A stretch of 44,509 nt of DNA from Streptococcus lactarius (GCF_016642265.1 NZ_MRXX01000008.1:1-44509), one strand, 5' to 3'. Numbered from the stretch's first letter, positions 16,197-27,302 are shown. Made by a program: numbers and translations. Notes: a model not told the origin generated them from the letters alone.

Positions 16197-19100
16197 TTGG
16201 CAGGACATGACGTTCAATACGGGAAACATCGGACCCGTCGTAGTTTTTCAAGAATCAAAGAGGTTCTTGATTTACCAAACTTGATTGAAATCCAGACAGA
16301 CTCATTCAAAGATTTCTTGGATCATGGCTTGAAGGAAGTATTTGAAGATGTGCTTCCAATCTCAAACTTCACGGATACAATGGAATTGGAATTTGTGGGT
16401 TATGAAATCCGCGAACCCAAGTATTCGCTTGAAGAAGCGCGCATCCACGATGCCAGCTACTCAGCACCAATCTTTGTGACCTTCCGTTTGGTCAACAAAG
16501 AAACAGGTGAAATCAAGACCCAAGAAGTTTTCTTTGGTGATTTTCCAATCATGACTGAAATGGGAACCTTTATCATCAATGGTGGAGAACGGATTATCGT
16601 ATCTCAGTTGGTGCGTTCACCAGGTGTTTACTTTAACGACAAAGTGGACAAAAACGGTAAGGTCGGTTATGGATCAACGGTTATCCCAAACCGTGGGGCT
16701 TGGTTAGAGCTTGAAACCGATTCAAAAGACATTGCTTACACACGCATTGACCGTACGCGTAAAATTCCATTTACAACGCTTGTGCGTGCTCTTGGATTCT
16801 CAGGAGACGATGAAATCATCGATATCTTTGGGGACAGCGATTTGGTTCGTAATACCATTGAAAAAGATATTCATAAAAATCCAATGGATTCTCGGACAGA
16901 TGAAGCCCTCAAAGAAATCTATGAGCGTCTTCGTCCAGGTGAACCTAAGACAGCTGAAAGCTCACGTAGCTTGTTGGTAGCCCGTTTCTTTGATCCACGT
17001 CGCTATGACTTGGCCCCTGTTGGTCGCTACAAGATCAACAAGAAACTTAATATCAAGAACCGCTTGTTGAACCAAACCATCGCAGAACCATTAGTAGATG
17101 CTGAAACAGGAGAAATCCTTGTAGAAGCTGGTACTGTCCTGACGCGCGATGTCATCGATAGCATCTCTGAACAATTGGATAATGGCTTGAACAAGATCAC
17201 CTACATTCCAAATGATGCGGCTGTTTTGACAGATCCAGTTGAATTGCAAAAATTTAAAGTGGTCTCACCAAATGATCCTGATCGTGTCGTTACCGTCATT
17301 GGTAATGCAAACCCGTCTGATAAAGTTCGTGTTGTGACTCCAGCTGATATTCTTGCTGAGATGAGCTACTTCCTCAATTTGGCTGAAGGCCTTGGCCGTG
17401 TGGATGATATTGACCACCTTGGAAACCGTCGGATTCGTGCCGTTGGTGAATTGCTTGCCAACCAAGTCCGTCTTGGACTTTCACGGATGGAGCGTAACGT
17501 CCGTGAGCGGATGTCTGTACAAGATAACGATGTCTTGACACCACAACAAATCATCAACATCCGCCCAGTAACTGCGGCAATTAAAGAATTCTTTGGTTCT
17601 TCACAATTGTCTCAGTTCATGGACCAACACAACCCACTTTCTGAGTTGTCCCACAAGCGTCGTTTATCTGCCTTAGGACCTGGTGGTTTGACACGTGACC
17701 GTGCTGGATATGAAGTCCGTGACGTGCACTATACCCACTATGGTCGGATGTGCCCAATCGAAACACCTGAAGGACCAAACATTGGTTTGATCAATAACTT
17801 GTCTTCATACGGACACTTGAACAAATATGGCTTCATCCAAACACCATACCGTAAAGTAGACCGTGAAGCAGGCGTTGTGACAAATGAAATCGTCTGGTTG
17901 ACAGCTGATGAAGAAGATGAGTACATCGTAGCGCAGGCCAACTCTAAGTTGAATGAAGAAGGTGGCTTTGCTGAGCCAATCGTCATGGGACGTCATCGCG
18001 GTAACAACCAAGAGTTCCCGTCTGATCAAGTTGACTATATGGACGTTTCTCCAAAACAGGTAGTTGCCGTTGCGACAGCATGTATTCCTTTCTTGGAAAA
18101 CGATGACTCCAACCGTGCCCTTATGGGTGCCAACATGCAACGTCAGGCTGTGCCATTGATTGATCCAAAAGCACCATTTGTTGGTACGGGTATGGAATAC
18201 CAAGCAGCCCATGACTCAGGAGCTGCGGTCATTGCCCAACACGATGGTAAAGTTACTTACGCAGATGCGGATAAGGTAGAAGTTCGTCGGGAAGATGGTT
18301 CTTTGGATGTCTACCATGTTCAAAAATTCCGTCGTTCAAACTCAGGCACAGCCTACAACCAACGTACTCTTGTTAAAGTAGGTGAAACCGTTGAAAAAGG
18401 CGATTTTATCGCAGACGGACCATCTATGGAAAAAGGGGAAATGGCCCTTGGACAAAACCCAATCGTTGCGTACATGACTTGGGAAGGGTATAACTTCGAG
18501 GATGCCGTTATCATGAGCGAACGCTTGGTGAAAGAAGATGTCTACACATCTGTTCACTTGGAAGAATTCGAATCAGAAACGCGTGATACCAAGTTAGGCC
18601 CTGAAGAAATTACACGTGAAATTCCAAACGTCGGTGAAGATGCTCTTCGTGACTTGGATGAAACAGGTATTATCCGTATTGGTGCTGAGGTTAAAGAAGG
18701 CGATATCCTTGTCGGTAAAGTAACACCGAAGGGTGAAAAAGACCTTTCTGCTGAAGAACGTCTCCTTCATGCCATCTTTGGAGATAAATCTCGTGAAGTG
18801 CGTGATACGTCTCTTCGTGTCCCTCACGGTGGAGATGGAGTCGTTCGCGATGTCAAAATCTTTACGCGTGCAAACGGAGATGAATTGCAATCGGGTGTTA
18901 ACATGTTGGTTCGTGTTTACATTGCACAAAAACGCAAGATCCGCGTTGGAGATAAGATGGCCGGTCGTCACGGAAACAAAGGGGTTGTGTCTCGTATTGT
19001 TCCAGTTGAAGATATGCCTTACCTTCCAGACGGTACACCGGTTGATATCATGTTGAACCCACTTGGGGTGCCATCGCGTATGAATATCGGTCAGGTTATG

Positions 19101-19766
19101 GAACTTCACCTTGGTATGGCAGCTCGTAACTTGGGTATTCACATCGCAACACCAGTCTTTGACGGAGCAAGTTCAGAAGATCTCTGGGATACGGTCAAAG
19201 AAGCTGGTATGGATAGCGATGCTAAGACGGTTCTTTATGATGGCCGTACCGGTGAGCCGTTTGACAACCGTGTTTCTGTCGGTGTCATGTACATGATCAA
19301 ACTTCACCACATGGTTGATGATAAACTCCATGCCCGTTCTGTCGGACCATACTCAATGGTTACCCAACAACCACTCGGAGGTAAAGCTCAGTTTGGTGGA
19401 CAACGTTTTGGGGAAATGGAAGTGTGGGCCCTTGAGGCTTATGGTGCATCAAATGTCCTTCAAGAAATCTTGACCTACAAGTCAGACGATGTCAATGGAC
19501 GTTTGAAAGCCTATGAAGCGATCACCAAAGGAAAACCAATTCCAAAACCAGGTGTGCCAGAATCCTTCCGCGTTCTTGTCAAGGAATTGCAATCACTTGG
19601 TCTTGACATGCGTGTCCTTGACGAAGATGATCAAGAAGTGGAACTTCGTGATCTCGACGAAGGGGAAGACGATGATGTGATTCACGTGGATGACCTTGAA
19701 AAAGCACGTGAAAAAGCAGCCAAGGAAGCTAAAGCAGCCTTTGATGCGGAAGAAGCAGAAAAATAA
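16197..19766 (+). CDS. rpoB: RNA polymerase beta subunit
   Basis: The 1189-residue beta subunit of RNA polymerase, colinear with streptococcal RpoB. The start is TTG ([21 protein letters not shown]) with AAAGGAG nine bases upstream. The rifampicin pocket (from F465: [20 protein letters not shown], then [13 protein letters not shown]) shows no resistance substitution that I can see. The C-terminal block [31 protein letters not shown] is intact. An acidic and Ala/Lys/Glu-rich tail ends it. rpoC follows after 160 bp. Confidence 0.98.
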   Translation: MAGHDVQYGKHRTRRSFSRIKEVLDLPNLIEIQTDSFKDFLDHGLKEVFEDVLPISNFTDTMELEFVGYEIREPKYSLEEARIHDASYSAPIFVTFRLVNKETGEIKTQEVFFGDFPIMTEMGTFIINGGERIIVSQLVRSPGVYFNDKVDKNGKVGYGSTVIPNRGAWLELETDSKDIAYTRIDRTRKIPFTTLVRALGFSGDDEIIDIFGDSDLVRNTIEKDIHKNPMDSRTDEALKEIYERLRPGEPKTAESSRSLLVARFFDPRRYDLAPVGRYKINKKLNIKNRLLNQTIAEPLVDAETGEILVEAGTVLTRDVIDSISEQLDNGLNKITYIPNDAAVLTDPVELQKFKVVSPNDPDRVVTVIGNANPSDKVRVVTPADILAEMSYFLNLAEGLGRVDDIDHLGNRRIRAVGELLANQVRLGLSRMERNVRERMSVQDNDVLTPQQIINIRPVTAAIKEFFGSSQLSQFMDQHNPLSELSHKRRLSALGPGGLTRDRAGYEVRDVHYTHYGRMCPIETPEGPNIGLINNLSSYGHLNKYGFIQTPYRKVDREAGVVTNEIVWLTADEEDEYIVAQANSKLNEEGGFAEPIVMGRHRGNNQEFPSDQVDYMDVSPKQVVAVATACIPFLENDDSNRALMGANMQRQAVPLIDPKAPFVGTGMEYQAAHDSGAAVIAQHDGKVTYADADKVEVRREDGSLDVYHVQKFRRSNSGTAYNQRTLVKVGETVEKGDFIADGPSMEKGEMALGQNPIVAYMTWEGYNFEDAVIMSERLVKEDVYTSVHLEEFESETRDTKLGPEEITREIPNVGEDALRDLDETGIIRIGAEVKEGDILVGKVTPKGEKDLSAEERLLHAIFGDKSREVRDTSLRVPHGGDGVVRDVKIFTRANGDELQSGVNMLVRVYIAQKRKIRVGDKMAGRHGNKGVVSRIVPVEDMPYLPDGTPVDIMLNPLGVPSRMNIGQVMELHLGMAARNLGIHIATPVFDGASSEDLWDTVKEAGMDSDAKTVLYDGRTGEPFDNRVSVGVMYMIKLHHMVDDKLHARSVGPYSMVTQQPLGGKAQFGGQRFGEMEVWALEAYGASNVLQEILTYKSDDVNGRLKAYEAITKGKPIPKPGVPESFRVLVKELQSLGLDMRVLDEDDQEVELRDLDEGEDDDVIHVDDLEKAREKAAKEAKAAFDAEEAEK

Positions 19767-19829
19767 TCAGTCAAAATGATTGTCTTGTGAGAAACGAATG
19801 TTTCTGATAGGATGATTCGATAATAAGAT

Positions 19830-19883
19830 ACAGACACAAGGAGGTGGTGAGAAAGTTGGCTTTCTTCCCCCACCTAAGACTGT
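19830..19883 (+). promoter_or_regulatory. hairpin in the rpoB-rpoC gap
   Basis: AGGTGG (19842-19847) pairs with CCACCT (19870-19875), and inside it GAAAG-TTGG-CTTTC (19851-19864) forms a second stem. Outer ACAG/CTGT (19830-19833 and 19880-19883) may extend it. The hairpin covers part of an AAGGAGG sequence at 19838-19844. Confidence 0.6.
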
Positions 19884-19927
19884 ATTTAAATGAAACAAGT
19901 ATGAAAACAAGGAAAGGTAAGAAATAG
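19856..19927 (+). CDS. possible 23-codon leader ORF coupled to rpoC
   Basis: A TTG at 19856, 11 bp after a perfect AAGGAGG (19838-19844), opens a 23-codon frame ([20 protein letters not shown]...). It ends in TAG at 19925-19927, whose G is the first base of the rpoC GTG. A stop overlapping a start (TAGTG) is the classic layout for translational coupling. rpoC itself has only a modest ribosome binding site. Whether the peptide is made is unknown. Confidence 0.35.
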   Translation: MAFFPHLRLYLNETSMKTRKGKK

Positions 19928-22900
19928 TGGTTGATGTAAATCGTTTTAAAAGTATGCAAATCACCCTAGCTTCTCCAAGCAAGGTCCGTTCATGGTCTTA
20001 TGGAGAGGTCAAGAAACCTGAAACAATCAACTACCGTACATTAAAACCAGAACGCGAAGGTCTCTTTGATGAAGTCATCTTTGGACCTACAAAAGACTGG
20101 GAATGTGCGTGTGGAAAATACAAACGGATCCGTTACAAAGGGATTGTTTGTGACCGCTGTGGTGTGGAAGTAACACGTGCCAAGGTTCGTCGTGAACGCA
20201 TGGGGCATATCGAGTTGAAAGCACCTGTATCACACATCTGGTACTTCAAAGGCATCCCTTCTCGTATGGGATTGACCTTGGATATGAGTCCTCGTGCCCT
20301 TGAAGAAGTCATCTACTTCGCAGCTTACGTGGTGATCGATCCAAAAGATACACCGCTTGAGCACAAATCCATCATGACAGAACGTGAATACCGTGAACGC
20401 TTGCGTGAATACGGACCAGGTTCCTTTGTAGCTAAGATGGGTGCAGAAGCGATCCAAGACCTCTTGAAACAAGTGGATCTGGAAGCTGAAATTGCTCTCT
20501 TGAAAGAAGAATTGAAGACTGCAACTGGTCAAAAACGTGTGAAGGCTGTGCGTCGTTTGGACGTCTTGGATGCCTTCTATAAATCTGGCAACAAGCCAGA
20601 ATGGATGGTCCTCAACATCCTTCCCGTTATTCCACCAGATCTTCGTCCGATGGTCCAATTGGATGGTGGCCGGTTTGCCGCCTCTGACTTGAACGACCTT
20701 TATCGCCGGGTAATTAACCGCAACAACCGTTTGGCTCGTCTCTTGGAATTGAATGCACCAGGTATCATCGTGCAAAACGAAAAACGGATGCTCCAAGAAG
20801 CGGTTGACGCTTTGATCGACAACGGTCGTCGTGGTCGTCCGATCACAGGACCAGGTAGCCGTCCACTGAAATCATTGAGCCACATGCTCAAAGGGAAACA
20901 AGGACGCTTCCGTCAAAACTTGCTCGGTAAACGGGTGGACTTCTCAGGACGTTCCGTTATCGCCGTTGGTCCGACTCTGAAGATGTACCAATGTGGTGTA
21001 CCACGTGAAATGGCCATTGAGCTCTTTAAACCATTTGTCATGCGTGAAATCGTTGCGCGTGATATCGTACAAAATGTAAAAGCTGCAAAACGCTTGGTAG
21101 AGCGCGGAGATGAACGGATCTGGGATATCCTCGAAGAAGTCATCAAAGAACATCCAGTTCTCTTGAACCGCGCACCGACCCTTCACCGTTTGGGTATCCA
21201 AGCCTTTGAACCAGTCTTGATTGACGGGAAAGCCCTTCGCTTGCATCCACTTGCCTGTGAAGCTTATAACGCCGACTTTGACGGGGACCAAATGGCTATC
21301 CACGTGCCTCTTTCAGAAGAAGCCCAAGCAGAAGCGCGTATCTTGATGTTGGCTGCTGAACACATCTTGAATCCAAAAGATGGAAAACCAGTCGTTACGC
21401 CATCTCAGGATATGGTTTTGGGGAACTACTACCTTACAATGGAAGAAGCGGGTCGTGAAGGGGAAGGCATGGTCTTTAAGGACCGTGACGAAGCTGTGAT
21501 GGCGTATCGCAATGGTTATGTGCACCTACACTCACGTGTTGGGATTACGACTGATAGCTTGAACAAACCATGGACAGAAGCGCAACAACACAAGATTCTC
21601 TTGACAACTGTTGGTAAGATTCTCTTCAACGATATCATGCCTGCAGAACTTCCATATCTCCAAGAGCCAAACAACGCCAACTTGACTGAAGGGGTTCCAG
21701 CTAAGTACTTCTTGGAATCAGGTCAAGATGCTAAATCAGCGATTGAAAAATTAGAATTGAATGTTCCATTCAAGAAGAAAAATCTTGGGAACATCATTGC
21801 TGAAATCTTCAAACGCTTCCGTACAACAGAAACATCTGCTTTCTTGGACCGTTTGAAAAACCTTGGTTACAACCATTCAACCCTTGCTGGCTTGACAGTG
21901 GGGATTGCCGATATTCCAGTTGTTGAAGACAAGGCCGAAATCATCGAAGAATCTCACAAACGTGTGGAACAAATCACTAAGCAATTCCGTCGTGGTATGA
22001 TTACAGATGATGAACGATACAATGCTGTTACTGCTGAATGGCGTGCGGCCCGTGAACGATTGGAAAAACGCCTGATTGATAACCAAGATCCGAAGAACCC
22101 AATCGTTATGATGATGGACTCTGGAGCCCGTGGTAACATCTCAAACTTCTCGCAACTTGCCGGTATGCGTGGTTTGATGGCCGCTCCGAATGGTCGGATC
22201 ATGGAATTGCCAATCCTTTCAAACTTCCGTGAAGGTTTGTCAGTACTCGAAATGTTCTTCTCAACTCACGGTGCTCGTAAAGGGATGACCGATACGGCCT
22301 TGAAGACTGCTGACTCAGGTTACTTGACTCGTCGTTTGGTAGACGTTGCCCAAGACGTGATTATTCGCGAAGACGATTGTGGAACTGACCGTGGTCTCTT
22401 GATCCGCTCTATCACAGAAGGCAAAGAGATGATTGAGTCTCTGGAAGAACGTCTGAACGGTCGTTACACTAAGAAAACCGTTCGCCATCCTGAAACTGGT
22501 GAAGTCATCATCGGCCCAGACGAATTAATTACAGAAGACAAGGCGCGTGAAATCGTCAATGCTGGTGTGGAAGAAGTCACTATCCGCTCTGTATTTACAT
22601 GTAACACTCGTCACGGTGTCTGCCGTCACTGTTATGGTATCAACTTGGCAACTGGGGATGCGGTTGAAGTTGGTGAAGCAGTTGGTACAATCGCTGCCCA
22701 ATCTATCGGGGAACCTGGTACACAGTTGACCATGCGTACCTTCCACACGGGTGGGGTTGCTTCAAATACCGATATCACGCAGGGTCTTCCTCGTGTCCAA
22801 GAAATCTTTGAAGCCCGCAATCCGAAAGGGGAAGCGGTCATCACAGAAGTCAAGGGTGAAGTTACAGCGATCGAAGAAGATGCTTCAACTCGGACTAAGA

Positions 22901-23580
22901 AAGTCTTTGTCAGTGGAGCAACTGGTGAAGGTGAATACGTTGTCCCTTACACTGCTCGCATGAAAGTCGAAGTGGGAGATCATGTTTCTCGTGGTGCAGC
23001 TCTGACGGAAGGGTCTATCCAACCAAAACATCTCCTTGCTGTACGTGATGTCTTGTCTGTTGAAACTTACCTCCTTGCGGAAGTACAAAAAGTATACCGT
23101 AGCCAAGGGGTAGAAATCGGCGACAAACACATCGAGGTCATGGTTCGCCAAATGATCCGTAAAGTTCGCGTCATGGATCCAGGAGATACCGACCTTCTCA
23201 TGGGAACGCTCATGGATATCACAGACTTTACAGATGCCAATAAGGATGTCCTCATCTCAGGTGGGGTACCAGCGACAGCTCGCCCAGTTCTTATGGGAAT
23301 CACCAAAGCCTCGCTTGAAACCAATAGCTTCTTGTCAGCTGCTTCCTTCCAGGAAACAACGCGTGTCCTTACAGATGCAGCAATCCGTGGTAAGAAAGAC
23401 CATCTTCTTGGTCTCAAGGAAAATGTTATCATCGGTAAGATCATCCCAGCAGGTACTGGTATGGCTCGCTACCGTAACCTTGAACCACAAGCTGTCAACG
23501 AAGTTGAAATTATTGATGAGGTTCCATTGACAGATGAAGCAGCAGATGCAGTCCAAACTGCTGAAGTCGTGGAAGAATAA
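19927..23580 (+). CDS. rpoC: RNA polymerase beta' subunit
   Basis: The 1217-residue catalytic subunit of RNA polymerase. The N-terminal zinc finger has C60, C62, C75 and C78. The catalytic NADFDGD motif has D450, D452 and D454. A second zinc-binding Cys cluster is visible as CGTDRG...[16 protein letters not shown] 19927 ([20 protein letters not shown]) matches the usual streptococcal start. It is co-transcribed with rpoB and ends at a strong terminator. Confidence 0.98.
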   Translation: MVDVNRFKSMQITLASPSKVRSWSYGEVKKPETINYRTLKPEREGLFDEVIFGPTKDWECACGKYKRIRYKGIVCDRCGVEVTRAKVRRERMGHIELKAPVSHIWYFKGIPSRMGLTLDMSPRALEEVIYFAAYVVIDPKDTPLEHKSIMTEREYRERLREYGPGSFVAKMGAEAIQDLLKQVDLEAEIALLKEELKTATGQKRVKAVRRLDVLDAFYKSGNKPEWMVLNILPVIPPDLRPMVQLDGGRFAASDLNDLYRRVINRNNRLARLLELNAPGIIVQNEKRMLQEAVDALIDNGRRGRPITGPGSRPLKSLSHMLKGKQGRFRQNLLGKRVDFSGRSVIAVGPTLKMYQCGVPREMAIELFKPFVMREIVARDIVQNVKAAKRLVERGDERIWDILEEVIKEHPVLLNRAPTLHRLGIQAFEPVLIDGKALRLHPLACEAYNADFDGDQMAIHVPLSEEAQAEARILMLAAEHILNPKDGKPVVTPSQDMVLGNYYLTMEEAGREGEGMVFKDRDEAVMAYRNGYVHLHSRVGITTDSLNKPWTEAQQHKILLTTVGKILFNDIMPAELPYLQEPNNANLTEGVPAKYFLESGQDAKSAIEKLELNVPFKKKNLGNIIAEIFKRFRTTETSAFLDRLKNLGYNHSTLAGLTVGIADIPVVEDKAEIIEESHKRVEQITKQFRRGMITDDERYNAVTAEWRAARERLEKRLIDNQDPKNPIVMMMDSGARGNISNFSQLAGMRGLMAAPNGRIMELPILSNFREGLSVLEMFFSTHGARKGMTDTALKTADSGYLTRRLVDVAQDVIIREDDCGTDRGLLIRSITEGKEMIESLEERLNGRYTKKTVRHPETGEVIIGPDELITEDKAREIVNAGVEEVTIRSVFTCNTRHGVCRHCYGINLATGDAVEVGEAVGTIAAQSIGEPGTQLTMRTFHTGGVASNTDITQGLPRVQEIFEARNPKGEAVITEVKGEVTAIEEDASTRTKKVFVSGATGEGEYVVPYTARMKVEVGDHVSRGAALTEGSIQPKHLLAVRDVLSVETYLLAEVQKVYRSQGVEIGDKHIEVMVRQMIRKVRVMDPGDTDLLMGTLMDITDFTDANKDVLISGGVPATARPVLMGITKASLETNSFLSAASFQETTRVLTDAAIRGKKDHLLGLKENVIIGKIIPAGTGMARYRNLEPQAVNEVEIIDEVPLTDEAADAVQTAEVVEE

Positions 23581-23585
23581 AAATG

Positions 23586-23618
23586 AAAAATCGGAGCCCT
23601 CGGGTTCCGATTTTTTTT
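23586..23618 (+). terminator. terminator of rpoBC
   Basis: AAATCGGAGCC pairs with GGGTTCCGATTT across a short CTC loop with G-T pairs, followed by a run of T (23611-23618). Confidence 0.93.
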
Positions 23619-23671
23619 GAAGAAAAACATAAAAATTTATGAATAAAAAATTGACTGAATAATTATTTAAT

Positions 23672-23692
23672 TAATATTTTACCAAAAATATT
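23672..23692. other. AT-rich hairpin in the rpoC to exopolysaccharide-operon gap
   Basis: The 326-bp gap 23581-23906 is very AT-rich. Besides the rpoC terminator and the next promoter it holds only this palindrome, AATATTTT-ACCA-AAAATATT (23673-23680 and 23685-23692), and some short TTAGTAA repeats near 23780-23795. No gene is seen. Confidence 0.4.
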
Positions 23693-23813
23693 AGCCCGTT
23701 AAAATATATGCATTTGCGCATCAGTGCTTTAAAACTAGTGAATATGTATTACAAAACCCAAAATAAATAAATGACTAACTATTAGTAATTAGTAAATAAA
23801 ACCAAAATAATAT

Positions 23814-23842
23814 TTGACAAGTACAGTCAGAGGGGGTAGAAT
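23814..23842 (+). promoter_or_regulatory. promoter of the exopolysaccharide operon
   Basis: TTGACA (23814-23819) and TAGAAT (23837-23842) are 17 bp apart, a near-consensus vegetative promoter. It gives a leader of about 55 nt before the epimerase gene. Confidence 0.85.
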
Positions 23843-23872
23843 GAGAAAAAGATGTACAAAAATTAACAATTT

Positions 23873-23895
23873 GTTGAGATAATCACGATCTCAAC
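23873..23895 (+). promoter_or_regulatory. leader hairpin next to the epimerase ribosome binding site
   Basis: GTTGAGAT (23873-23880) and ATCTCAAC (23888-23895) form a perfect 8-bp stem with a 7-nt loop. It directly abuts GGGAG (23896-23900), the ribosome binding site of the epimerase. It may influence translation or be a protein-binding site. Confidence 0.55.
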
Positions 23896-23906
23896 GGGAG
23901 AAGTTT

Positions 23907-25055
23907 ATGGGGAAATTGAAGATCATGGTTGTGTTTGGAACACGACCGGAGGCCATCAAAATGGTTCCTTTGGTGTTGGAGTTACAAAAACATCGAGAGA
24001 CGCTGGAGACAGTCACCGTGGTTACAGCCCAGCACCGTCAAATGTTGGACCAAGTCTTAGAGACTTTTCATATTCAGCCACAGTATGACTTGAATATTAT
24101 GGGGAAACGTCAAACCTTACTCGAGATTACTGGTAAGATACTGGATCAATTGGATCCTGTGGTGAAAAAGGAAAAACCGGATATGATGCTGGTGCATGGA
24201 GATACGACAACTACCTTTGCGGCTAGTCTGGTTGCCTTTTACAACCAAGTCAGTATTGGGCACGTCGAAGCTGGTTTACGGACCTTTGATAAGTATTCTC
24301 CATATCCAGAAGAGATGAACCGTCAGATGACGGATAACTTAGCAGATTTGTATTTTGCGCCAACAAGCGAAAGCAAGGCCAATCTTTTAATGGAACATCA
24401 TCCGGAATCTGCTATTGTGGTGACGGGAAACACAGCGATTGATGCGCTGAAACTGACGGTTCAAGAGGACTACCACCATGAGGTGCTGGATCGATTGGAT
24501 CCAACGAAAAAATTGATCCTTGTGACCATGCATCGAAGAGAAAATCAAGGGCAACCGATGAGAGCAGTATTTCATGCTCTACGAGAAATGGTGGACAAGC
24601 ATCCAGAGATTGAGGTGGTTTACCCCGTTCATTTGAGTCCGGCTGTTCAAGAAGCTGCGACGAGTATCTTAGGAAATCACGATCGGATTCATCTCATTGC
24701 CCCTTTGGATGTATTGGACTTCCATAACTTGGCTTCTAGAAGTTACTTTATCATGTCGGATTCTGGTGGTGTGCAAGAGGAGGCGCCATCACTAGGAAAA
24801 CCGGTACTGGTCTTACGGGGTACGACAGAACGTCCAGAAGGGGTCAAAGCTGGTACCTTAAAATTAGTTGGTACAGATCCTGTAATGGTCAAATCCACAA
24901 TGGAAGAGCTATTAACCAACGAAAGACTGTATGCTGAAATGGCCAATGCTCGCAATCCTTATGGAGATGGAAAAGCATCTGAGCGGATCGTACAAGCGAT
25001 TCAACAGTATTATGGTTTAGGAGATGCTGTTGAAGAATTTCAAGAGGGAGAATAA
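23907..25055 (+). CDS. UDP-N-acetylglucosamine 2-epimerase (non-hydrolysing)
   Basis: A 382-residue enzyme of the WecB/MnaA family that converts UDP-GlcNAc to UDP-ManNAc in the cytoplasm. Diagnostic stretches are the N-terminal VVFGTRPEAIKM, VHGDTTTTFAASL, GHVEAGLRTFDKYSPYPEE, the substrate-binding MHRRENQG and the C-terminal SDSGGVQEEAPSLGKPVL. ATG 23907 has GGGAG upstream. As the first gene of a synthase operon it probably supplies the sugar nucleotide for the polymer. That points to ManNAc in the product (inference). Confidence 0.94.
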   Translation: MGKLKIMVVFGTRPEAIKMVPLVLELQKHRETLETVTVVTAQHRQMLDQVLETFHIQPQYDLNIMGKRQTLLEITGKILDQLDPVVKKEKPDMMLVHGDTTTTFAASLVAFYNQVSIGHVEAGLRTFDKYSPYPEEMNRQMTDNLADLYFAPTSESKANLLMEHHPESAIVVTGNTAIDALKLTVQEDYHHEVLDRLDPTKKLILVTMHRRENQGQPMRAVFHALREMVDKHPEIEVVYPVHLSPAVQEAATSILGNHDRIHLIAPLDVLDFHNLASRSYFIMSDSGGVQEEAPSLGKPVLVLRGTTERPEGVKAGTLKLVGTDPVMVKSTMEELLTNERLYAEMANARNPYGDGKASERIVQAIQQYYGLGDAVEEFQEGE

Positions 25056-25060
25056 GAATC

Positions 25061-25849
25061 ATGAAAAAAACTGAGAAGTTAAGTCGATGGTTGCTGATTT
25101 TGCTTGTTTTCGAAGTCCTTCTTTTCCTATATTGCTTATTTTTTGCAAGAGAGATTCTGATTGAAGAAGGTTTGTTTCTTGTCTTGGGTTTGTTCACAAT
25201 CATTGTTTTAACGGATTTATTGCTAACCTGGGTCATCCTTCTTTCCTTTGCTTTTGGAATTGTGTCGTTGGTCGCAGGCGTTGTGTATATTCCGTTTAAC
25301 CAGGCCTTGCTCTTACTCTTTAGTTTTCCAGTCTTGCTTGGAATCTTGAGTCAAATTCGTTATCACCTATTTAAAGAAATTGCAAAAGTACAGGATCAAG
25401 AACCAGATGCTTATGTGGATTATCGCAATCGAATTGCAGCCTATAGTTCGCAGAGCAACGATCGCATTCAGGCTCTCTTAATTCATTGGTCGCATGAAGA
25501 ATTGTTTTTCCAAATGCAACCTAGGGAATACAACCGAACCTTGAATCAAATTCATTACTTGTTATCCAATCATATCAAGCAAAATGGGAGTTTGTATTAT
25601 GTATCAGATGGAAACTTTTTGTTGTTCGATTCAACTAGTCAGACCAATCTGAAAGACGAATATGAAACGGTGGTAAAACCCCAATTGGAAAGTCTCGTTT
25701 TTCGTGGTGAAGATGGGGTTCAAGCCATTCAATTTCAATCAGGATTTTTAGCGGTTGATCCTACTAACCGCACCAAGTATTATCGCTATAAAGAGATGAT
25801 GAGTTATTTAAAACGTCAGTTAGAGACGGATATTATTGTGGAATATTAG
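25061..25849 (+). CDS. membrane protein with degenerate GGDEF-like domain
   Basis: A 262-residue protein. About four membrane helices lie in residues 10-105. They are followed by a soluble domain whose order of elements follows the GGDEF fold: a first strand (QALLIHW, near 137), a long helix (LNQIHYLLSNHIK), a strand-turn-strand (GSLYYVSDGNFLLFD) where GGDEF would be, then a helix, a strand (IQFQSGFLAVDP) and a last helix. SDGNF replaces GGDEF, and the RxxD I-site five residues earlier is absent. It is therefore not a cyclase. Degenerate GGDEF membrane proteins (PssE, PelD) control other polysaccharide synthases. The GGDEF assignment is my reading of the fold. Confidence 0.6.
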   Translation: MKKTEKLSRWLLILLVFEVLLFLYCLFFAREILIEEGLFLVLGLFTIIVLTDLLLTWVILLSFAFGIVSLVAGVVYIPFNQALLLLFSFPVLLGILSQIRYHLFKEIAKVQDQEPDAYVDYRNRIAAYSSQSNDRIQALLIHWSHEELFFQMQPREYNRTLNQIHYLLSNHIKQNGSLYYVSDGNFLLFDSTSQTNLKDEYETVVKPQLESLVFRGEDGVQAIQFQSGFLAVDPTNRTKYYRYKEMMSYLKRQLETDIIVEY

Positions 25850-25858
25850 GAGGAAACC

Positions 25859-25999
25859 ATGACGCTCACAACTATCTTTTTTAATATCGCCATCAGCATC
25901 AGTCTGTTTTTTGCCTTGTGCTTTATTGTATTATTTGTAGCCTATATGATGATCTATCATCGTGTGAATAAAAACTTTAAGGCGGTGGACCATGATTAG
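25859..25999 (+). CDS. 46-residue single-helix membrane peptide
   Basis: A small gene starting at ATG 25859 with TAGGAGGA eight bases upstream, a strong ribosome binding site. The product has one long hydrophobic helix (about residues 5-32, FFNIAISISLFFALCFIVLF) and a short basic tail ending VDHD. Its stop TAG lies inside the first codons of the glycosyltransferase gene, an 8-bp overlap. Small membrane partners are common beside processive GT2 synthases (for example PgaD), so it may be a subunit of the synthase (inference). Confidence 0.75.
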   Translation: MTLTTIFFNIAISISLFFALCFIVLFVAYMMIYHRVNKNFKAVDHD

Positions 26000-27302
26000 T
26001 CAAATTGTGATGATTATTGCCCTGGTCTCCATTTGGCTGTCCTTGGGCTGGGCCTTAGTAATCCTTTTTTCAGCCGTTCATTTTTGGTTCAAACATAGTG
26101 ATTTTCGTGTCGATACGGCGCCTCTTCCTTATTATCCTAAAGTTACAATCGTTGTGCCAGCCCATAATGAGGATGTGGTCATTGCCCAAACAGCTAAGGC
26201 CATTCTCGACCTCAACTACCCCCATGATCGTGTGGAATTATTCCTCTTTGCGGATAATTGTTCTGACAGGACCTATGAAGAATGCCTTGCCGTTCAAGCT
26301 CTACCAGAGTATGCGGGACGTGATGTAACCATTATCAACCGAAGTGGGACAGGTGGAAAAGCGGGTGTTTTGAATGATGCTTTGAAAATGGCGACGGGAG
26401 ACTACATTTGTGTCTACGATGCGGACGCCATGCCTGAAAAGAACGCCCTTTATTTCTTGGTGAAGGAAGTGCTCAAAGATCCAGAGCGTCATGTGGCCTC
26501 TTTTGGTCGGAATAAAACGCGGAATGCCGGTCAAAACTTCTTGACCCGTTGTATCAACCAAGAAATTGTGGTCACCCAACGGGTTCACCATGTGGGCATG
26601 TGGCATCTCTTTAAGATTGGCCGGATTCCTGGGACTAACTTTATCATCCAAACGGAGTTTGTGAAGAGTATTGGAGGATGGAAGAATGGTGCCTTAACAG
26701 AGGACACGGATATTTCCTTCAAAATTATGCACAGTGGGAAATTAATTGCTTTAGCCTATAATTCAGAAGCCTTTCAACAGGAACCGGAGACCCTGAAGAG
26801 TTATTATATGCAACGGAAACGCTGGGCTAAGGGGAATTATGAAGTGGTGCTGTCAAACTTTAAGCATTTGTTTGGCAAGGGCAATTGGCGGGTCAAGCTT
26901 GAAGTCATCAATTATTCTTGTATTTTCTTCTGGTTTAATGCAGCGATTGTCTTATCAGACTTGATCTTTTTTGCAAATATCTTAGCCATGTGTATCCATA
27001 CAGTGGTGCCTGGGGTTCAAATTCCATTCGCGTTTGACTCTGAGAATATCTATATTGCTCAATTGATGCTCTTTAACTGGATCTTGATGATCGGGCTTTA
27101 TTTGCTTCAGATCAATGTAGCCTTGGCTTCTCAGTTTGGACAAGCTACAGTTAAGCAAATTTGGTTAGCCTTGGCTGCCTATTTCACCTATTCCCAACTC
27201 TTCATCATTGTGTCGATTGATGCCATTTCTTCGATTGTAATGGATAAAGTATTGCACCGTAAAGAAACCAAATGGGTTAAAACAAAACGATTCGCTGGAT
27301 AG
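25992..27302 (+). CDS. processive family 2 glycosyltransferase (polysaccharide synthase)
   Basis: A 436-residue membrane glycosyltransferase. N-terminal helices (residues 1-33) are followed by a GT-A domain: VTIVVPAHNED, ADN (87-89), DAD (143-145), TED with the catalytic Asp (236-238) and QRKRW (274-278). Four to five C-terminal helices follow. The D, DxD, TED, QxxRW set is that of processive beta-glycan synthases such as cellulose, PNAG and Listeria Pss synthases. No PilZ domain is present. It overlaps the small membrane gene by 8 bp and is followed by the GH8 gene after 8 bp. Confidence 0.93.
   Translation: MISQIVMIIALVSIWLSLGWALVILFSAVHFWFKHSDFRVDTAPLPYYPKVTIVVPAHNEDVVIAQTAKAILDLNYPHDRVELFLFADNCSDRTYEECLAVQALPEYAGRDVTIINRSGTGGKAGVLNDALKMATGDYICVYDADAMPEKNALYFLVKEVLKDPERHVASFGRNKTRNAGQNFLTRCINQEIVVTQRVHHVGMWHLFKIGRIPGTNFIIQTEFVKSIGGWKNGALTEDTDISFKIMHSGKLIALAYNSEAFQQEPETLKSYYMQRKRWAKGNYEVVLSNFKHLFGKGNWRVKLEVINYSCIFFWFNAAIVLSDLIFFANILAMCIHTVVPGVQIPFAFDSENIYIAQLMLFNWILMIGLYLLQINVALASQFGQATVKQIWLALAAYFTYSQLFIIVSIDAISSIVMDKVLHRKETKWVKTKRFAG

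Noticed and set aside
17589..17690. Rifampicin-resistance change in rpoB
   Set aside because: The cluster from [16 protein letters not shown] to [12 protein letters not shown] reads as wild type.
18594..19142. Long frame opposite rpoB
   Set aside because: Antisense shadow of a conserved gene without start signals; the same holds for the many frames opposite rpoC.
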